The notes under the pieces were generated by a model that saw nothing but the letters and a program-made list of their open reading frames with translations, did not search any database and was not told the DNA's origin. From the NCBI GenBank assembly GCA_030641485.1, contig DAOWHJ010000083.1:1-6217 (forward strand): a DNA stretch of 6,217 nucleotides. The letters are read 5' to 3'. Shown here one piece after another: positions 5,197 through 6,217 of this stretch (positions within the stretch are counted from its first letter, which is position 1; every line of letters begins with the position of its first letter). Made by a program: the position numbers and the translations under genes. Source of the stretch: Pseudomonadota bacterium. Lineage in GTDB: Bacteria > Desulfobacterota > Anaeroferrophillalia > Anaeroferrophillales > Tharpellaceae.

Positions 5197-6217
5197 TTAT
5201 GCCATCATTTTTTTCTTAAGTTCCATCTTCTGCCGTAACAGAGCAAACATCTGCTCCTCATCTCGACACATAGTCAGTTCACGGTCTAAATCACGTGCGG
5301 CTTCATTGCCTTGACGCTTACGTAAACTTGCAAAACAGTCCGTAACCACTTTACGAGCCACCTCTAAATCTTCCGCAGGTGCGGGCAGGTGCATCAAGCG
5401 TGCATAAAGAGAACTCAATGAATCATCCTCACCACTGCCGGCAAGTTGCTGCAGAAGATCATGACTAGCAACCCCACCGCTCCGGCGAAGCTCCTGAAAA
5501 AGACGACAACAGTCTCGGTTTTCAACCAGCTTCAAGTAGTCATCACCAAACTCTTCAAGAAGTTGTTGGTAAAGTAGAAAGGTTGCCAAAACCATCTCTT
5601 CCGGCGAAGCCACCTTCGGCGATACGGACTGACCTGAACCACTCGATAAAGGGGCCGTACCGCTAGCCTGACCTTGCAAATCATTTGCGCCCCGATTTGA
5701 AAACCGTTGTCGAGATTGACGCATACGACGATACTCATCCAGAACAATCTCTTCCGCTAAACGCAAATTCTCGGCCGTCACCCGCAGAGCCATCCCGCGC
5801 AAGGGTTCATCCGGAAGACGAATGATCATCTCAATAACCTGCCGCAGAAACTGCAGACGATCACTATAAGCATCAAGGCCGCCCCCTTTTTCATGCAGAA
5901 ACAGATCAAACAGTGACACCTGCCGGGTCAATGCCTGCTTAAGCGCAGTATCATCAAGCCCTGAAGCTAACTGGTCCGGATCTTTAATTCCATCCGGCAA
6001 CAGAACAATATCAGGCATTATGCCAACCGCCATAAAGAGCGGCAACGAACGAAAGGCCGCGGCTCTTCCGGCCTTGTCATTGTCAAAGAAAACTGCCACT
6101 TTGCGGGTATAACGTTTAACTGCGGCAACATTCTCTTCCGAAAGTGCCGTACCCAAAGTAGCAACCACATTATCCACCCCATGCAAGTAGAGCGAAAGTG
6201 CATCCATATAGCCTTCA
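5197..6217 (-). CDS. dnaG: DNA primase DnaG, C-terminal part (5' end outside window)
   Basis: DnaG makes the short RNA primers for lagging-strand synthesis and is recruited by the replicative helicase DnaB. The frame is open from the right edge to a TAA at 5199-5197, about 340 residues, so the N-terminal zinc-binding domain and the start of the polymerase core (about 265 residues by family length) are missing. The visible part opens inside the Toprim fold at EGYMDALSLYLHGVDNVVAT, whose Glu (6216-6214) is the catalytic acid. NVVATLGTAL follows, then FFDNDKAGRAA at about residues 44-54 of the fragment, with the metal-binding Asp-x-Asp pair, and LPDGIKDPDQL. The stretch from about residue 90 is the helical region leading to the C-terminal helicase-interaction domain, ending in a Lys-rich tail. 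DND replaces the commoner DGD/DSD, a conservative variation. rpoD follows within 40 bases, the standard macromolecular-synthesis operon order. Confidence 0.96.
   Translation of the reverse strand, partial: EGYMDALSLYLHGVDNVVATLGTALSEENVAAVKRYTRKVAVFFDNDKAGRAAAFRSLPLFMAVGIMPDIVLLPDGIKDPDQLASGLDDTALKQALTRQVSLFDLFLHEKGGGLDAYSDRLQFLRQVIEMIIRLPDEPLRGMALRVTAENLRLAEEIVLDEYRRMRQSRQRFSNRGANDLQGQASGTAPLSSGSGQSVSPKVASPEEMVLATFLLYQQLLEEFGDDYLKLVENRDCCRLFQELRRSGGVASHDLLQQLAGSGEDDSLSSLYARLMHLPAPAEDLEVARKVVTDCFASLRKRQGNEAARDLDRELTMCRDEEQMFALLRQKMELKKKMMA

Overview
This window looks like an ordinary chromosomal segment from a Gram-negative bacterium, most likely a deltaproteobacterium in the broad sense (Desulfuromonadota/Desulfobacterota-like). 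That placement is an inference from the style of the primary sigma factor, the dnaG-rpoD order and the rsmB-rpe pairing. It was not tested against any database. Base composition is moderate, and the 5' intergenic part is visibly more AT-rich than the genes.

Layout. (1) The left edge carries the 3' end of a GNAT acetyltransferase gene (+). (2) About 400 bases follow with no credible gene. They hold two inverted repeats, a weak promoter-like pair, a rho-independent terminator (+) and a perfect 12-bp tandem duplication. (3) A complete tRNA-Thr(CGT) gene lies on the minus strand with its own terminator. (4) A leader of about 300 bases with some folding potential precedes rsmB. (5) rsmB (16S rRNA m5C967 methyltransferase) and rpe (ribulose-phosphate 3-epimerase) lie in tandem on the plus strand, 62 nt apart, and are probably co-transcribed. 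(6) They converge on rpoD (primary sigma-70 factor), with a strong GC hairpin between the two transcription units. (7) rpoD follows the 3' part of dnaG (primase) on the minus strand after a gap of under 40 nt. This is the second half of the classic macromolecular-synthesis operon; anything upstream of dnaG lies outside the window.

Functionally the genes are housekeeping ones. RsmB and tRNA-Thr serve translation, Rpe the pentose-phosphate/Calvin pathways, DnaG replication priming, and RpoD global transcription initiation. No mobile element, CRISPR array, defence system or biosynthetic cluster can be supported. The least explained DNA is the 249-599 intergenic stretch next to the tRNA 3' end, which could hold a small RNA or the scar of an old tRNA-targeted integration, and the 890-965 leader of rsmB. 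Both readings are tentative.
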